DNA of 64,000 bases, taken from assembly GCF_050920705.1 (NCBI RefSeq), contig NZ_CP154799.1, positions 2,852,001 through 2,916,000 of the forward strand, given 5' to 3'. This document shows positions 9,002-17,315 of this stretch, piece after piece. The position numbers and the translations under genes are program-made. The number at the start of each line of letters is the position of its first letter. Position 1 is the stretch's first letter. The stretch comes from Regnicoccus_A sp014224355 (GTDB lineage Bacteria > Cyanobacteriota > Cyanobacteriia > PCC-6307 > Cyanobiaceae). The notes beneath the pieces were generated by a model that saw only the letters and a program-made list of their open reading frames with translations, was not told the DNA's origin and did no database searches.

Positions 9002-9733
9002 TTAAGCGTCGCCCTGCTCACCATTTGGCGATGAGCTCGTAAATCCGATGACCGCTACCACCGCCCGCTCGAACAATGGCTCAAGCGTGGCTTGCCAATC
9101 TGCCACCGATGCATCCCCAAGTTCTAGGTCCGACTCCCACACATCGGGGGGGTCTTTAACGTTTGACGGCACCGTGACTTTGCCGTGGCGGTCACCGCCC
9201 GCGTAAAGAGTGCGCGGCAAGGTTCCGCGGTGGGTGACTACGTCTCGAATAGCAAACAAGCGAGAGATCTTCGAGTCTTCGTACACCTTGACTAGCACCT
9301 CAGTTAGATTGGCTCCGGGCCAATGGGTCTGAAACCTGGTGGCAAGAACCCGCCGAGTGACCCGGCGGAGTTGCACGCTGTCGGACGGGAACTCCTGTGG
9401 CTTCAAGTCAGACGCGATGGCGTACGCCGCGATGACAAGACAGTCGAGAGCCGAGCATGCGTTGAACAGGTAATCGACTAGGGCCTGATCATTTCGGAAA
9501 TTGCCGTCATGGCCGGCGCAACCGTACGGCTGCTGCATGCGGTAGCGCTGGGCGTACTCGGTCACCGTGGTTACCCGATAGCCAAAACCGTGCCATGCTA
9601 CTCCGAATAGCCGGGGGGAGCTGCCCGTCGTTGAGACGCGGGCATCAACGGCATCCCAAGCCTGGTCGAACGCCACCCCCAAGCACGGTGGAAGTACGAT
9701 TCCGAGACGCTGCGATTGCATCAGGTCACCCAT
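9002..9733 (-). CDS. Integron-cassette protein, possible HEPN-like
   Basis: 243 residues from ATG 9733. The start lies four bases after a GTTAAGG core site, and the TAA stop lies inside GCTTAACGAAC, as expected for a gene cassette. No firm family is recognised. The segment IRDVVTHRG contains an R-x4-H motif like that of HEPN ribonucleases, in a mainly helical protein. The HEPN link is an inference. The gene is on the opposite strand to its neighbours on both sides. Confidence 0.6.
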   Translation of the reverse strand: MGDLMQSQRLGIVLPPCLGVAFDQAWDAVDARVSTTGSSPRLFGVAWHGFGYRVTTVTEYAQRYRMQQPYGCAGHDGNFRNDQALVDYLFNACSALDCLVIAAYAIASDLKPQEFPSDSVQLRRVTRRVLATRFQTHWPGANLTEVLVKVYEDSKISRLFAIRDVVTHRGTLPRTLYAGGDRHGKVTVPSNVKDPPDVWESDLELGDASVADWQATLEPLFERAVVAVIGFTSSSPNGEQGDA

Positions 9734-9737
9734 GACG

Positions 9738-9792
9738 CCTTAACGAACAATGATAGATCGCGCGAAGGCCGCGATCTTATCCGGTGTTGGAC
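9738..9792 (-). repeat. attC-like integron recombination site (b)
   Basis: On the minus strand it runs from GTCCAAC (9792-9786) to GTTAAGG (9744-9738). The paired arms GATAAGATCGCG and CGCGATCTATC carry one extra base on the 5' side. It shares most of its sequence with site (a), and its last core base differs from consensus. The preceding cassette (9793-10049) holds no recognisable gene. Confidence 0.65.
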
Positions 9793-10049
9793 AAGCCATT
9801 TGGAACTGACCTTACTCTATGCAGATAAGTCCCGCCGTGTTTTCGAATCGCTTAAGAATTCGGGACGCTCTGCGCGGATGGGTTGTATATAAAGACTCAC
9901 GCCTTCGAGGCCTCCCGCCATCGTCGCCTGTGGACTAACCGATCAGAATAGCTACTGAAATACTGCTTGACCCTCCTCGCTTACTGGTTCAATTCTGTTC
10001 CTCTCATCGCTACAGCTCGTTCTTCCCAATCTGCCGCGCAGCGGCTTTG

Positions 10050-10147
10050 TCCAGCAATCCCGCCGGGAGGGACAGCCCACAAGCTCTGCTTGTGGGCTCC
10101 CATCGTGGCTTCGCCGATACGGCGGCCCCTAACATCAAATGTTGAGC
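10050..10147 (+). repeat. attC-like integron recombination site (d)
   Basis: On the plus strand it runs from GTCCAGC (10050-10056, one mismatch to RYYYAAC) to GTTGAGC (10141-10147, a full GTTRRRY match). The CCCCTAACATCAAAT segment has the form of an L' arm. A perfect central stem AGCCCACAAGC / GCTTGTGGGCT lies at about 10074-10098. It directly precedes the McrA-like cassette gene. Confidence 0.6.
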
Positions 10148-10156
10148 AACCTATCT

Positions 10157-10879
10157 ATGGCTCGCACACACGGACACGGAAACCCAAACTGGACGCGCGA
10201 CGAAACGATTCTCGCGCTTGACCTATACTTCGACCTGAATGGAAAGATTCCGTCTGGCTCCGATGAGCGTATAAAAGCGTTATCCGAAGTGCTACGCCGC
10301 TTTCCCTATCACGCGGAGGCATCGAGGAAGGAGTCATTTCGAAACTCTGATGGTGTTGCGTTCAAGCTCCAGAATTTGCGGCAGGTTGCTACCGGTAAAG
10401 GGCTGGGGAACGTTTCAGAAACAGATCGAGCGGTTTGGCTTGAATTCGGTGCGTCGCCAGATGCTACGAAATCACTCGCCAATCTTATCCGTGCTGGCGT
10501 TGCCGCTTCCCAGGCCAGCGAGCCAGTTCGAGAAGATGTCGAGTTCGTTGAGGGACGCGTCATTACCGAGCTGCATACGCGCCGCGAGCGAGAACCAAAA
10601 CTGCGAGAACAACTGCTTTCCTCACGGCATGCGAGAAATAAACTGTTTTGCGAAATGTGTGGCGCTCCTCCGCCGTCCGCCAATTCCGCGCTTCGGGAAG
10701 CTCACTTTGAAGTACACCACATCGTACCGCTGTCGAGCACAAGTACAGGTACCCGCACGACGCGCTTGTCCGATTTGGCCTTGCTCTGCGCAAATTGTCA
10801 TCGACTACTTCATCGGGCAATAGCCGTTGAGAAGCGGTGGATTACCGTTGCCGAGGGGAAATCCGTATGCGGTGTCTGA
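10157..10879 (+). CDS. McrA-like HNH endonuclease in a gene cassette
   Basis: 240 residues from ATG 10157, nine bases after the GTTGAGC core site. An ATG at 10139 overlaps the core and is less likely. The N-terminus (NPNWTRDETILALDLYFDL, with VAFKLQNLRQV further on) resembles the DNA-binding domain of McrA-type 5-methylcytosine-dependent nucleases. The C-terminal HNH shows CEMCG, EVHHIVPLS and LALLCANCHRLLH. An attC-like site starts seven bases after the stop. The likely role is cleavage of modified foreign DNA. Confidence 0.8.
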   Translation: MARTHGHGNPNWTRDETILALDLYFDLNGKIPSGSDERIKALSEVLRRFPYHAEASRKESFRNSDGVAFKLQNLRQVATGKGLGNVSETDRAVWLEFGASPDATKSLANLIRAGVAASQASEPVREDVEFVEGRVITELHTRREREPKLREQLLSSRHARNKLFCEMCGAPPPSANSALREAHFEVHHIVPLSSTSTGTRTTRLSDLALLCANCHRLLHRAIAVEKRWITVAEGKSVCGV

Positions 10880-10885
10880 CCGGCA

Positions 10886-10955
10886 GTATAACCAACACGG
10901 CATTCAAGCGGACCTGCGCAAAAAGCCGCACAGGCCGCTAACTTCTACCTTAGAT
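10886..10955 (+). repeat. attC-like integron recombination site (c)
   Basis: Starts GTATAAC and ends CTTAGAT, each one base off the core consensus. Inside, ATTCAAGCGG and CCGCTAACT pair with one extra base in the left arm, as in classical 59-base elements. It lies immediately after the McrA-like HNH gene and gives that cassette both boundaries. Confidence 0.75.
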
Positions 10956-11001
10956 CTCATAAGTGCAAATGGTTATCGCTCCATAAGCCTTGGGCCCCGG
11001 G

Positions 11002-11616
11002 CTATGACTTCACGCCCTCCCCCATCGCGGGCATGAGTCCATCAAGTCGAGCATTGCGGATTCCTGAGTAAAGTTTAATTGACCGAAGCTCCTTCTCGCG
11101 CCACAGCTCACTAAGCCATTCGCACTCAAAGACATCGATGAAGTCCAGGAAAAGATCAGGCAGACGGTAGTTGTCCCATCGCTTGACTATCCGCATTTCA
11201 TCAGCCCAGTCAGACCATGGAGCAATTAGTCTTCCTTTCTCGTCAGAGGACATGGGAAAGGGTTCTGAGCCGGTGAGGATGCATTCAATCGGTATCGCTC
11301 CTCGCACATCACAGCGAAGCAGGTAGTCTCCGCCATTCTCGGCCTTAGGGAACCATACTGGAATGGAATTTAATCGTCCATTCAATGTCAGGGGAATATC
11401 ACTGTCTTCATGGACTACAACAGCCCATCCCATAGCTCTTTGTATATCATCAAAGGCAATCGTGCCAACTGCCTTTCCTTTATCGTCACATGCTGTCCTG
11501 CCGCCGTCCATAGTCCAGAGGACGTTTCCTGCTAGGCCATATTGTGGCTTCGGGGTCTTGTTCTGGACGGCCTTCTCAAGCTTTGCAAGCCGGGTTTCGA
11601 GGGAGCGTAATTGCAT
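11002..11616 (-). CDS. Hypothetical protein with short N-terminal coiled coil
   Basis: 204 residues from ATG 11616. A short coiled coil (LRSLETRLAKLEKAVQN) precedes a Trp-rich domain containing YGLAGNVLWTMDGG and WSDWADEMRIVKRWDNY. I do not recognise the family. It faces the cassette array from the right. Its base composition is lower in GC than the regulator gene to its right. Confidence 0.55.
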   Translation of the reverse strand: MQLRSLETRLAKLEKAVQNKTPKPQYGLAGNVLWTMDGGRTACDDKGKAVGTIAFDDIQRAMGWAVVVHEDSDIPLTLNGRLNSIPVWFPKAENGGDYLLRCDVRGAIPIECILTGSEPFPMSSDEKGRLIAPWSDWADEMRIVKRWDNYRLPDLFLDFIDVFECEWLSELWREKELRSIKLYSGIRNARLDGLMPAMGEGVKS

Positions 11617-11809
11617 TTATTTAACCTAAGACTCTGCTTTTGGCTATCAGTGATGAGGCCATCTTCAATACTGTGACTTCACTTCTGAGTATAGAGGACT
11701 TATGAACTCTGGCTTAAGTCGCGACTCTTTCTCTGCACTGTGTTCTTCATCCAGTGCTGTGCCTAGATCGGTCCATTCCAGGCTCTCAAGAGGCACCCAC
11801 CGCTGGCCT

Positions 11810-11965
11810 TCAGAGGCATGGAGCAGGAGGAAGGTGGTCTTGGGGACGAATGAGGGCTAGGTCGGCCAGCTGACGTGTCCTCAGAAGCGGGTAGCTGGCC
11901 GGGATCCGCTCCTCGATCTAGGCGTTGGAGAACAGTGAGCCGCTGCGCTCCTGCTGACCTCGCAT
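11810..11965 (-). pseudogene. Relic of an IS4/IS5/IS1182-type transposase N-terminus
   Basis: The minus-strand reading starts MRGQQERSGSLFSNA, then has an in-frame TAG, then IEERIPASYPLLRTRQLADL before another stop. This matches the N-terminal region of IS1182/IS5-like transposases. The rest of the gene is missing. Confidence 0.6.
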
Positions 11966-12020
11966 CACGGCTGTGCGGTTGCCCCATTTTCGCAGTGTGG
12001 GCGGGTCTTTCAGCAAAATC

Positions 12021-12761
12021 TTAAGCCGATGCATCCCCCCACAGGCTGAAGGCCGGACCTGTATTCAGGGCCGCTTCCAGGGAGATGATCCCCATGGCCA
12101 TACCCAGAACAGCGGCATGGGTGCGATCACGGGCCTGGAGCTTGTTGATCACGTTGCCGACGTGGGTCTTCACCGTTTCTGCGGAGACGTAGAGCCGCTC
12201 GCCGATCTTTCGGTTCGAGAGCCCGAGCATCACCCTCGTGAGCACCTCCACTTCTCGTTCGGTGAGCTTCTCAACGAGTGGTGCCACCTCGTCCCGGCGC
12301 CTTTGCTCCTTGAGGACATCGGCGGCTTCCTTCGGGTAATAGACGCCGCCGCCGGCGACGATCCGGAACACAGGCGTGAAGTCCTCCGTCTCAAAGCAGA
12401 TCACATCGCAGCCGGCCTTCAGCGCCTCACCGATCACGGCGGTGGACTCCCGGTTGGTGATCAGGATGGTGCGTGTGTCGGGGTGGAACCGTTCGGCTCG
12501 CCGCACCAGCGACACCCCCGTGCCCTCATGCAGGGTCTCGCTCACAAGCAGGAAGTGGGGCCGGTGCTGCAGCACATGCCTGTAACCCTCCTCCTCGGTG
12601 GTGCAGGCCCCGACGACGTGCCTGGTGATCGGATTGATGCAGATGAACGCGCCCAGCCAGCGGCTGTTGCCAAGGCAGGCGACGATGGTCTTCCCCTCCA
12701 GCAGCCTGCCGTACTCTTCCAGCAGGCTCGGGATGCTCTCCAGGATGTGGGTCAGGTCCAT
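12021..12761 (-). CDS. LuxR-type (NarL/FixJ) regulator with degenerate receiver domain
   Basis: 246 residues from ATG 12761. Residues about 25-140 resemble a receiver domain, but the phospho-acceptor strand reads HFLLVSETLHEG, with Ser where Asp is expected. The C-terminal LuxR HTH is well kept: LTEREVEVLTRVMLGLSNRK, then AETVKTHVGNVINKLQARDR. It is likely a DNA-binding regulator that does not work by classical aspartate phosphorylation. It is transcribed away from a small ORF at 12791. No sensor kinase lies nearby. Confidence 0.82.
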   Translation of the reverse strand: MDLTHILESIPSLLEEYGRLLEGKTIVACLGNSRWLGAFICINPITRHVVGACTTEEEGYRHVLQHRPHFLLVSETLHEGTGVSLVRRAERFHPDTRTILITNRESTAVIGEALKAGCDVICFETEDFTPVFRIVAGGGVYYPKEAADVLKEQRRRDEVAPLVEKLTEREVEVLTRVMLGLSNRKIGERLYVSAETVKTHVGNVINKLQARDRTHAAVLGMAMGIISLEAALNTGPAFSLWGDASA

Positions 12762-12790
12762 CCATTGCGGTCAACCGCCTCCATATTGCG

Positions 12791-12976
12791 ATGACTGAAC
12801 CAGACCCACGCCAGACCCGACTGGAGGAGCTGCGTGGGCGTCTTCCTGGCCTGGTGCGAGCGATCCAGGAGCCGGGCATCGACCCGCGCCAGAAGTCGAT
12901 GCTGGCCGCCGAATACGAACAGACTCTCGGCGCCGTGTTCGCCCTGGGCGATGAGCTGGAGGTGGGGCCGGATTGA
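12791..12976 (+). CDS. Small conserved-looking hypothetical protein
   Basis: 61 residues from ATG 12791, mostly charged and helical (RLEELRGRLPGLVRAIQE, then KSMLAAEYEQTLGAVFAL). Divergent from the LuxR gene with 29 bases between starts. Codon use looks like that of its neighbours. Function unknown. Confidence 0.5.
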   Translation: MTEPDPRQTRLEELRGRLPGLVRAIQEPGIDPRQKSMLAAEYEQTLGAVFALGDELEVGPD

Positions 12977-13040
12977 TCGAGGGCATTGGCGGCGATTTTC
13001 CCCCCTTGCTATCCCTGTATGGAAGCCCTGCCCTCCCCTG

Positions 13041-13229
13041 ATGCTCCGCTCCTTTCTGCTTGGCATGGTCCTGCTTTTCGGACTTGGAGCCGCCCCTGCC
13101 TTTGCTCGTCAGTACTGCCGGGACTTCACCACCTGCGAGCAAGCGATGAAGTCGTTCAAGGCTGGGAACACGGCGCTGGACGGTGACAAGGACGGGATCC
13201 CGTGCGAGAACCTCTGCGGTAATCGGTAA
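13041..13229 (+). CDS. Secreted Excalibur-domain calcium-binding protein
   Basis: 62 residues from ATG 13041. A signal peptide (MLRSFLLGMVLLFGLGAAPA) ends near AFA. The mature part is one Excalibur domain: YCRDFTTCEQAMKSF, then the Ca-binding loop DGDKDGIPCENLC with paired Cys. Such domains bind calcium at the cell surface or accompany extracellular nucleases. It stands alone. Confidence 0.78.
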   Translation: MLRSFLLGMVLLFGLGAAPAFARQYCRDFTTCEQAMKSFKAGNTALDGDKDGIPCENLCGNR

Positions 13230-13435
13230 GCCTCCCAGGGCTTCCATGGCCCCGAGGAACTCGTCCTGCTGCTCGCGGTCGGGCATAGCGGCAGGCGACT
13301 GGGAGGAGGTGGGGTTGCCCTACATCACCTTCTGCCTCAAAGGCGGGTCGTTTGCTCCCCTCGCGTCAGCCCTAACTGGACGGGGCGCCAGCATCGAAAA
13401 CAAGACTTACTATAGTACGCACGAACTACCTCTCC

Positions 13436-13657
13436 ATGGAAGGCTGGCTCCAGGAGCTCAATGGCCACAACGTCCTCCGCTTCCACCGTGACCACGCTGC
13501 CCGCTACGAGGCCTACGTCTTCATCGACCGAGGGGAACCGATCCCCGGGCAGCCAGCCCTACTGAAGCGGCGAGAGAGGCTTGCCCGTAAGCGGGCGGTC
13601 GAGCAGTGGCAGAAGCTCCTCAAGGCGGCCTGGAGGCGAGTGGAACCGCAGTGGTAG
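13436..13657 (+). CDS. DUF1651 family protein
   Basis: 73 residues starting MEGWLQELNGHNVLRFHRD, with the family signature EAYVFIDRGEPIPGQPALL followed by a basic helix and a C-terminal QW. DUF1651 is a small family known mainly from Prochlorococcus and Synechococcus, which supports the host assignment. Function unknown. Confidence 0.75.
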   Translation: MEGWLQELNGHNVLRFHRDHAARYEAYVFIDRGEPIPGQPALLKRRERLARKRAVEQWQKLLKAAWRRVEPQW

Positions 13658-14144
13658 CTCAGATCATCCCATCGGGACTGGTTCGGTCCAAGACCTTTTG
13701 TATCTTATCGAGCGTCCTCTCACTGCTGTTCCTTGCTCGGGATTGTGGACGGCGGTAAAGGAGCGGGCGGTCATGCATGTCTCGATCTCCTTCAGCGAGA
13801 TGTTGGAATCCATCAGCTGCTGGATGTAGATGTCGGCGGAAGTGAAGGGCATTGGTCGGGGGAGACCGCTCACAGTGTTCCAGTGGGAATGAGATATGTT
13901 TATATTTGTAGGCGTACTGTGCCGATGGCTACCGCGTTAGATGCCGATCAAGACCAACCTATTGTATGTCAGCTGCCTGAGTTCTTCACAGATCGCTGAA
14001 TGACCCGGCAGGTAATCACACTAAACTCATCCTCCCAAAATGGATCTAATTACGTTCGGTCCTTGCATGTATATTGCTGTATAGTTTAAACTGCGACTGC
14101 GTTAGCTAGCTGAGGCATGTCACGATTCGACAGCGAAATCGACA
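13658..14144. other. Gene-poor stretch
   Basis: No convincing gene. A minus-strand frame at 13664-13873 (69 residues, containing SADIYIQQLMDSNISLKEIE) has some protein-like composition and could be a small or decayed gene. I cannot name it. Confidence 0.35.
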
Positions 14145-14504
14145 ATGGCAGACTTAAATGAATTACGAATCAGACTCCGTGAATTTGCCGATGAACGATG
14201 CTGGGATCAATTTCATTCTCCCAAGAACCTAGTCATGGCTTTGTGTGGAGAGATAGGAGAACTAGTAGAAATCTTTCAATGGCTAAGCATTGAAGACTCT
14301 ATGCTTGAGAGCCTCAGCGCCAAAGACCTCTCACGATGCAAAGAGGAGATAGCTGACATACTTATTTACTTAGTAAGGCTGGCAGATAAATTGAATATTG
14401 ACCTCATGACTGAGTCCTTGGCTAAGATTGAAGTCAATATGGAGCGATATCCCGTAACACTATCCAAAGGAAATGCAGTAAAGTATAATCTAAGAAATGA
14501 ATAA
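14145..14504 (+). CDS. MazG-like nucleotide pyrophosphohydrolase (dCTPase/RS21-C6 type)
   Basis: 119 residues from ATG 14145. Family marks are FADERCWDQFHSPKNLVMAL, the metal motif EIGELVEIFQWL and the second motif EEIADILIYL. The acidic residues needed for magnesium are all present. Enzymes of this type hydrolyse dCTP or non-canonical dNTPs. Its last eight bases overlap the start of the EVE-like/HNH gene, so the two are translationally coupled. Clearly AT-richer than the chromosome to the right, consistent with transfer. Confidence 0.82.
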   Translation: MADLNELRIRLREFADERCWDQFHSPKNLVMALCGEIGELVEIFQWLSIEDSMLESLSAKDLSRCKEEIADILIYLVRLADKLNIDLMTESLAKIEVNMERYPVTLSKGNAVKYNLRNE

Positions 14505-15459
14505 AGTAATCCTTCAGCCTTCGGGGAACAAAGATGCGCGTGAGCACTTCCTGGATACAATCGAAACAAATGTTAACCTGACTCGAATAGGCCCTCACAT
14601 TAGCGTCAACGACTTTCAGGTGCTTCAAGACATATACCCTAGTGGTAGCTGCAAAGTCTGGGGAGTAACCCCTGGCGGCAGCAATCAGACTAAGTGGAGC
14701 AGGATCGAGACCGGTGATATCACTCTTTTCTCTAGGGAAGGCTCTATTTACGCTTCAGCAGTTACTACCTACAAGCTTCATTGCCATAGTCTTGCAGCTG
14801 AGCTGTGGAACTACAATGCAGATGGGCAAACGTGGGAGTACATATATTTCCTTGATGAACTTAGGGGTCTTAGCATTTCCTATGCCACCTTTAATGATGC
14901 AGTTGGCTATAAACCAAGCTATATAATACAAGGCTTTAGCGTGCTAGACGCAAGCAAGAGTGCGGCAGTCATTCAAGCTTTCGATTTACAAAGCAGTGTT
15001 TTTTATGCTGACATTTCTAAGGATGAATGCCTAGAAGCAATATCATACCTCACATCATTAAATGAGACAGAGGCTGAAATTCAGTCAAGCCGAAGACTTG
15101 AGCAAGGTTATTTACAGAAACATCTTTTTGGGCGCAAAACAGTGGGTACATGCGCTGGCTGCAACAGAGACTACCCTGTATCCTTCTTGGTTACAGCCCA
15201 CATCAAGAGAAGATCACAATGCACTCTTGAAGAGCGAATTGACCATCATGTGGTAATGCCACTTTGCAGCATGGGATGCGACCAGATGTTCGAGAAAGGC
15301 TATGTGAGTGTGCTTGACGGGGTCTATGTAGACATGAAGAAGACTCCAAGCAGCCATCATCTTCAGAAATGCATTGACCAGCTGGCAGGAAAGCTATGTA
15401 CCTATTATAATGATGCAACAAGGCCGTACTTTGAGTGGCACTATGATTATAGTAGATAG
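14497..15459 (+). CDS. EVE/PUA-like domain fused to HNH endonuclease
   Basis: 320 residues from ATG 14497, overlapping the MazG gene. Residues about 45-165 look like an EVE/PUA-type modified-base reader (CKVWGVTPGG, GDITLFSREGSIYASA, WEYIYFLDEL, YIIQGFSVL). The C-terminal HNH begins CAGCNRDYPVSFLVTAHIKR and continues VVMPLCSMGCDQMFEKGYV. A reader domain plus HNH suggests cleavage of modified phage DNA. The EVE label is by pattern and should be tested by structure prediction. Confidence 0.72.
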   Translation: MNKVILQPSGNKDAREHFLDTIETNVNLTRIGPHISVNDFQVLQDIYPSGSCKVWGVTPGGSNQTKWSRIETGDITLFSREGSIYASAVTTYKLHCHSLAAELWNYNADGQTWEYIYFLDELRGLSISYATFNDAVGYKPSYIIQGFSVLDASKSAAVIQAFDLQSSVFYADISKDECLEAISYLTSLNETEAEIQSSRRLEQGYLQKHLFGRKTVGTCAGCNRDYPVSFLVTAHIKRRSQCTLEERIDHHVVMPLCSMGCDQMFEKGYVSVLDGVYVDMKKTPSSHHLQKCIDQLAGKLCTYYNDATRPYFEWHYDYSR

Positions 15460-15916
15460 TTTCATGGTGCAACTTGCCGGCTGATCAATGCATGGTTGAT
15501 TTAGGCTTTGTAAAATCCACAAACGCAGTCGCCAAGCCGGGTACTTTGCTCTGTACCAGGAGTTCATTACAGTAGCCAGTTATTTGTTGTCGCATCTCCT
15601 ATCGGCAAGCAACCCGGTGACTTTCAGGGAAGGTGTCACTCCTTGGCTGCCCTCAGGCGGCCTGGATTAAGGGTAGCGCCTAGATCGCTACTGGCTCTTC
15701 TGATAGTTTGTAGATCCACTCTTCTTCGGGTTTACGCCAGCAGCGGGTGCTTCGGCTCCAGCGTTATGGATTTGCCCGCTGAACCTTTAGTAGACATCGG
15801 CTTGCTACTTGCAGATTGAGGCGGCGGTACCGCTATGGAGTTGATGCCGCTTGTTGCGGGTATGGGCCACCTGATATGCCTTGCAAACACAAACCTGTGA
15901 GGTGGGTGCCTTTTAC
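15460..15916. other. Gene-free stretch between the HNH gene and the IS3 element
   Basis: About 455 bases with no gene or clear structure that I can support. Confidence 0.35.
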
Positions 15917-16830
15917 TGGACAGTTCTGGCCCCTGACATCGTTAACTCCGGACGGGAGGAACAGGGTTTGGTCTCAGTATAGACCTCATTGGGAGTCTTG
16001 CCTCCAAGGGAGCTATGAGGCCTTACATGGCAGTACCTCCAAAGAAAACGGGCCAGGCTGATCTCAGCCTCCCAGCCATCGCTGTAGGCACGTAGATACA
16101 CCTCCTCGTACTTGACCGTACGCCATAGGCGTTCAACGAGGATGTTGTCGTAGCAACGCTTCCTACCTGACCAGCTGATCTTGATCTGCTCGGTCTGCAG
16201 CCTGGCCACGAAGTCGGATGAGGTGAACTGACATCCTTGATCGGAGTGGAAGATCTCTGGCTTGCGGCCGCCCTCCAAAGCCTTCTCCAGGGCATCCAGA
16301 CAGAACTCCGTGTCAAGGCTGTTTGAAAGCTTCCAGCTGAGTACATTCCTGGAGAAGAGATCCACAATCGCCACCAGGTAGAGGAAGCCTTTTTGCATCG
16401 GGATGTAGGTGATATCGGTGGCCCACACCTGATCCACAGCCGTGACCATGCTGAGATCCACCAGGCATGGAAAACGCTCGGACGGATCCCCGGGCACTGT
16501 GGTGCGGGGTTTCTGGTAGATCGCCCGTAACCCCACGCGGCGCATGAGGTTTCGCACCCGGTCACGGCTGATCGGGATCCCATCTCTGGCCAGATAGCCC
16601 ACCATCCGGCGGCTACCGCTGCAGGGATCTTCCAGATAGAGAGCATCGATCCTCGCCATGATCCGCAGCGTCGATTCCCGCGCCGGTGTGGGCCGGTAGT
16701 AGAGCGTGGATCGAGGTAGCCCGAGCAGAGCACATTGGCGACTGACGCTGAGCTCGGGATTGTCGTGATCGACCAGCTTGCGCAGTTCACGGGCATCAGA
16801 GCAGCTGAGACTTTTTTTTGAGCCACTCCA
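15913..16830 (-). CDS. IS3-family transposase OrfB
   Basis: The rve-type catalytic protein. The triad is in VWATDITYIP, FHSDQGCQFTSSDF and NILVERLWRTVKYEE. It has no good start of its own and is likely made as an OrfAB fusion by -1 frameshifting on the A8G run that reads T8 at 16812-16819 on the plus strand. The reading frame is intact to its stop. Confidence 0.85.
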   Translation of the reverse strand, partial: WSGSKKSLSCSDARELRKLVDHDNPELSVSRQCALLGLPRSTLYYRPTPARESTLRIMARIDALYLEDPCSGSRRMVGYLARDGIPISRDRVRNLMRRVGLRAIYQKPRTTVPGDPSERFPCLVDLSMVTAVDQVWATDITYIPMQKGFLYLVAIVDLFSRNVLSWKLSNSLDTEFCLDALEKALEGGRKPEIFHSDQGCQFTSSDFVARLQTEQIKISWSGRKRCYDNILVERLWRTVKYEEVYLRAYSDGWEAEISLARFLWRYCHVRPHSSLGGKTPNEVYTETKPCSSRPELTMSGARTVQ

Positions 16831-17144
16831 GCTCCATCTGCAGGCGGCCGATCTGTTGGAACAGCTCAGCCTCCTTGGCTTGCCCCTCGTCCTTGTCCTT
16901 GGTCTTCTTGCCCCTGCCGAACAGCTCGCTGGCACCGTCCAGCAGCTGGCGCTTCCACTGGCTCACCTGGATCGGGTGAATGGCATGGCCGGCGGCTATC
17001 TCCTGGATCGTCTTGCGGCCACTGATCGCCTCCATGGCGACCTTGGCCTTGAACTCGGGACTGTGGGTGCGGCGCTTGCTCATTGGTGGGAGCCCCTTTC
17101 AGGGGCGGTGCCCCGCCTCAGAGGTTAACGATGGGGGCTGTCCA
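15917..17144 (-). mobile_element. IS3-family insertion sequence
   Basis: About 1.23 kb. Both ends begin TGGACAG and share CATCGTTAAC about 15-20 bases in (left end at 15917, right end read in reverse from 17144). It holds orfA and orfB in the order and overlap typical of IS3. No clear target duplication is seen. A decayed relative lies near 41.7 kb. Confidence 0.82.
16796..17083 (-). CDS. IS3-family transposase OrfA
   Basis: 95 residues from ATG 17083. It has the HTH (FKAKVAMEAISGRKTIQEIA, then HPIQVSQWKRQLL) and a leucine-zipper-like helix (EAELFQQIGRLQMELEWLKK). It ends just after the slippery A8 run used for frameshifting into OrfB. Confidence 0.88.
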   Translation of the reverse strand: MSKRRTHSPEFKAKVAMEAISGRKTIQEIAAGHAIHPIQVSQWKRQLLDGASELFGRGKKTKDKDEGQAKEAELFQQIGRLQMELEWLKKKSQLL

Positions 17145-17315
17145 GAAAAGCCAGACCACCTCACTGCGCACATCAGCCATTACGTCCGTACAGAGGTTTG
17201 CACGGTTACTCTTCACCAACTCGCGTGGTGGAAAAGATGGTCAAATTGGAAAAGCTTAAGGCTATCAAGCAGAGTGGGGACATGGATCAGGGTGTTAAAC
17301 CAGTTCATATAAGCC

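Noticed and set aside
9967..10221. 84-residue plus-strand frame ahead of the McrA-like gene
   Set aside because: It runs through attC site (d) and its hairpin, and then out of frame into the HNH gene. Its composition is explained by the attC arms.
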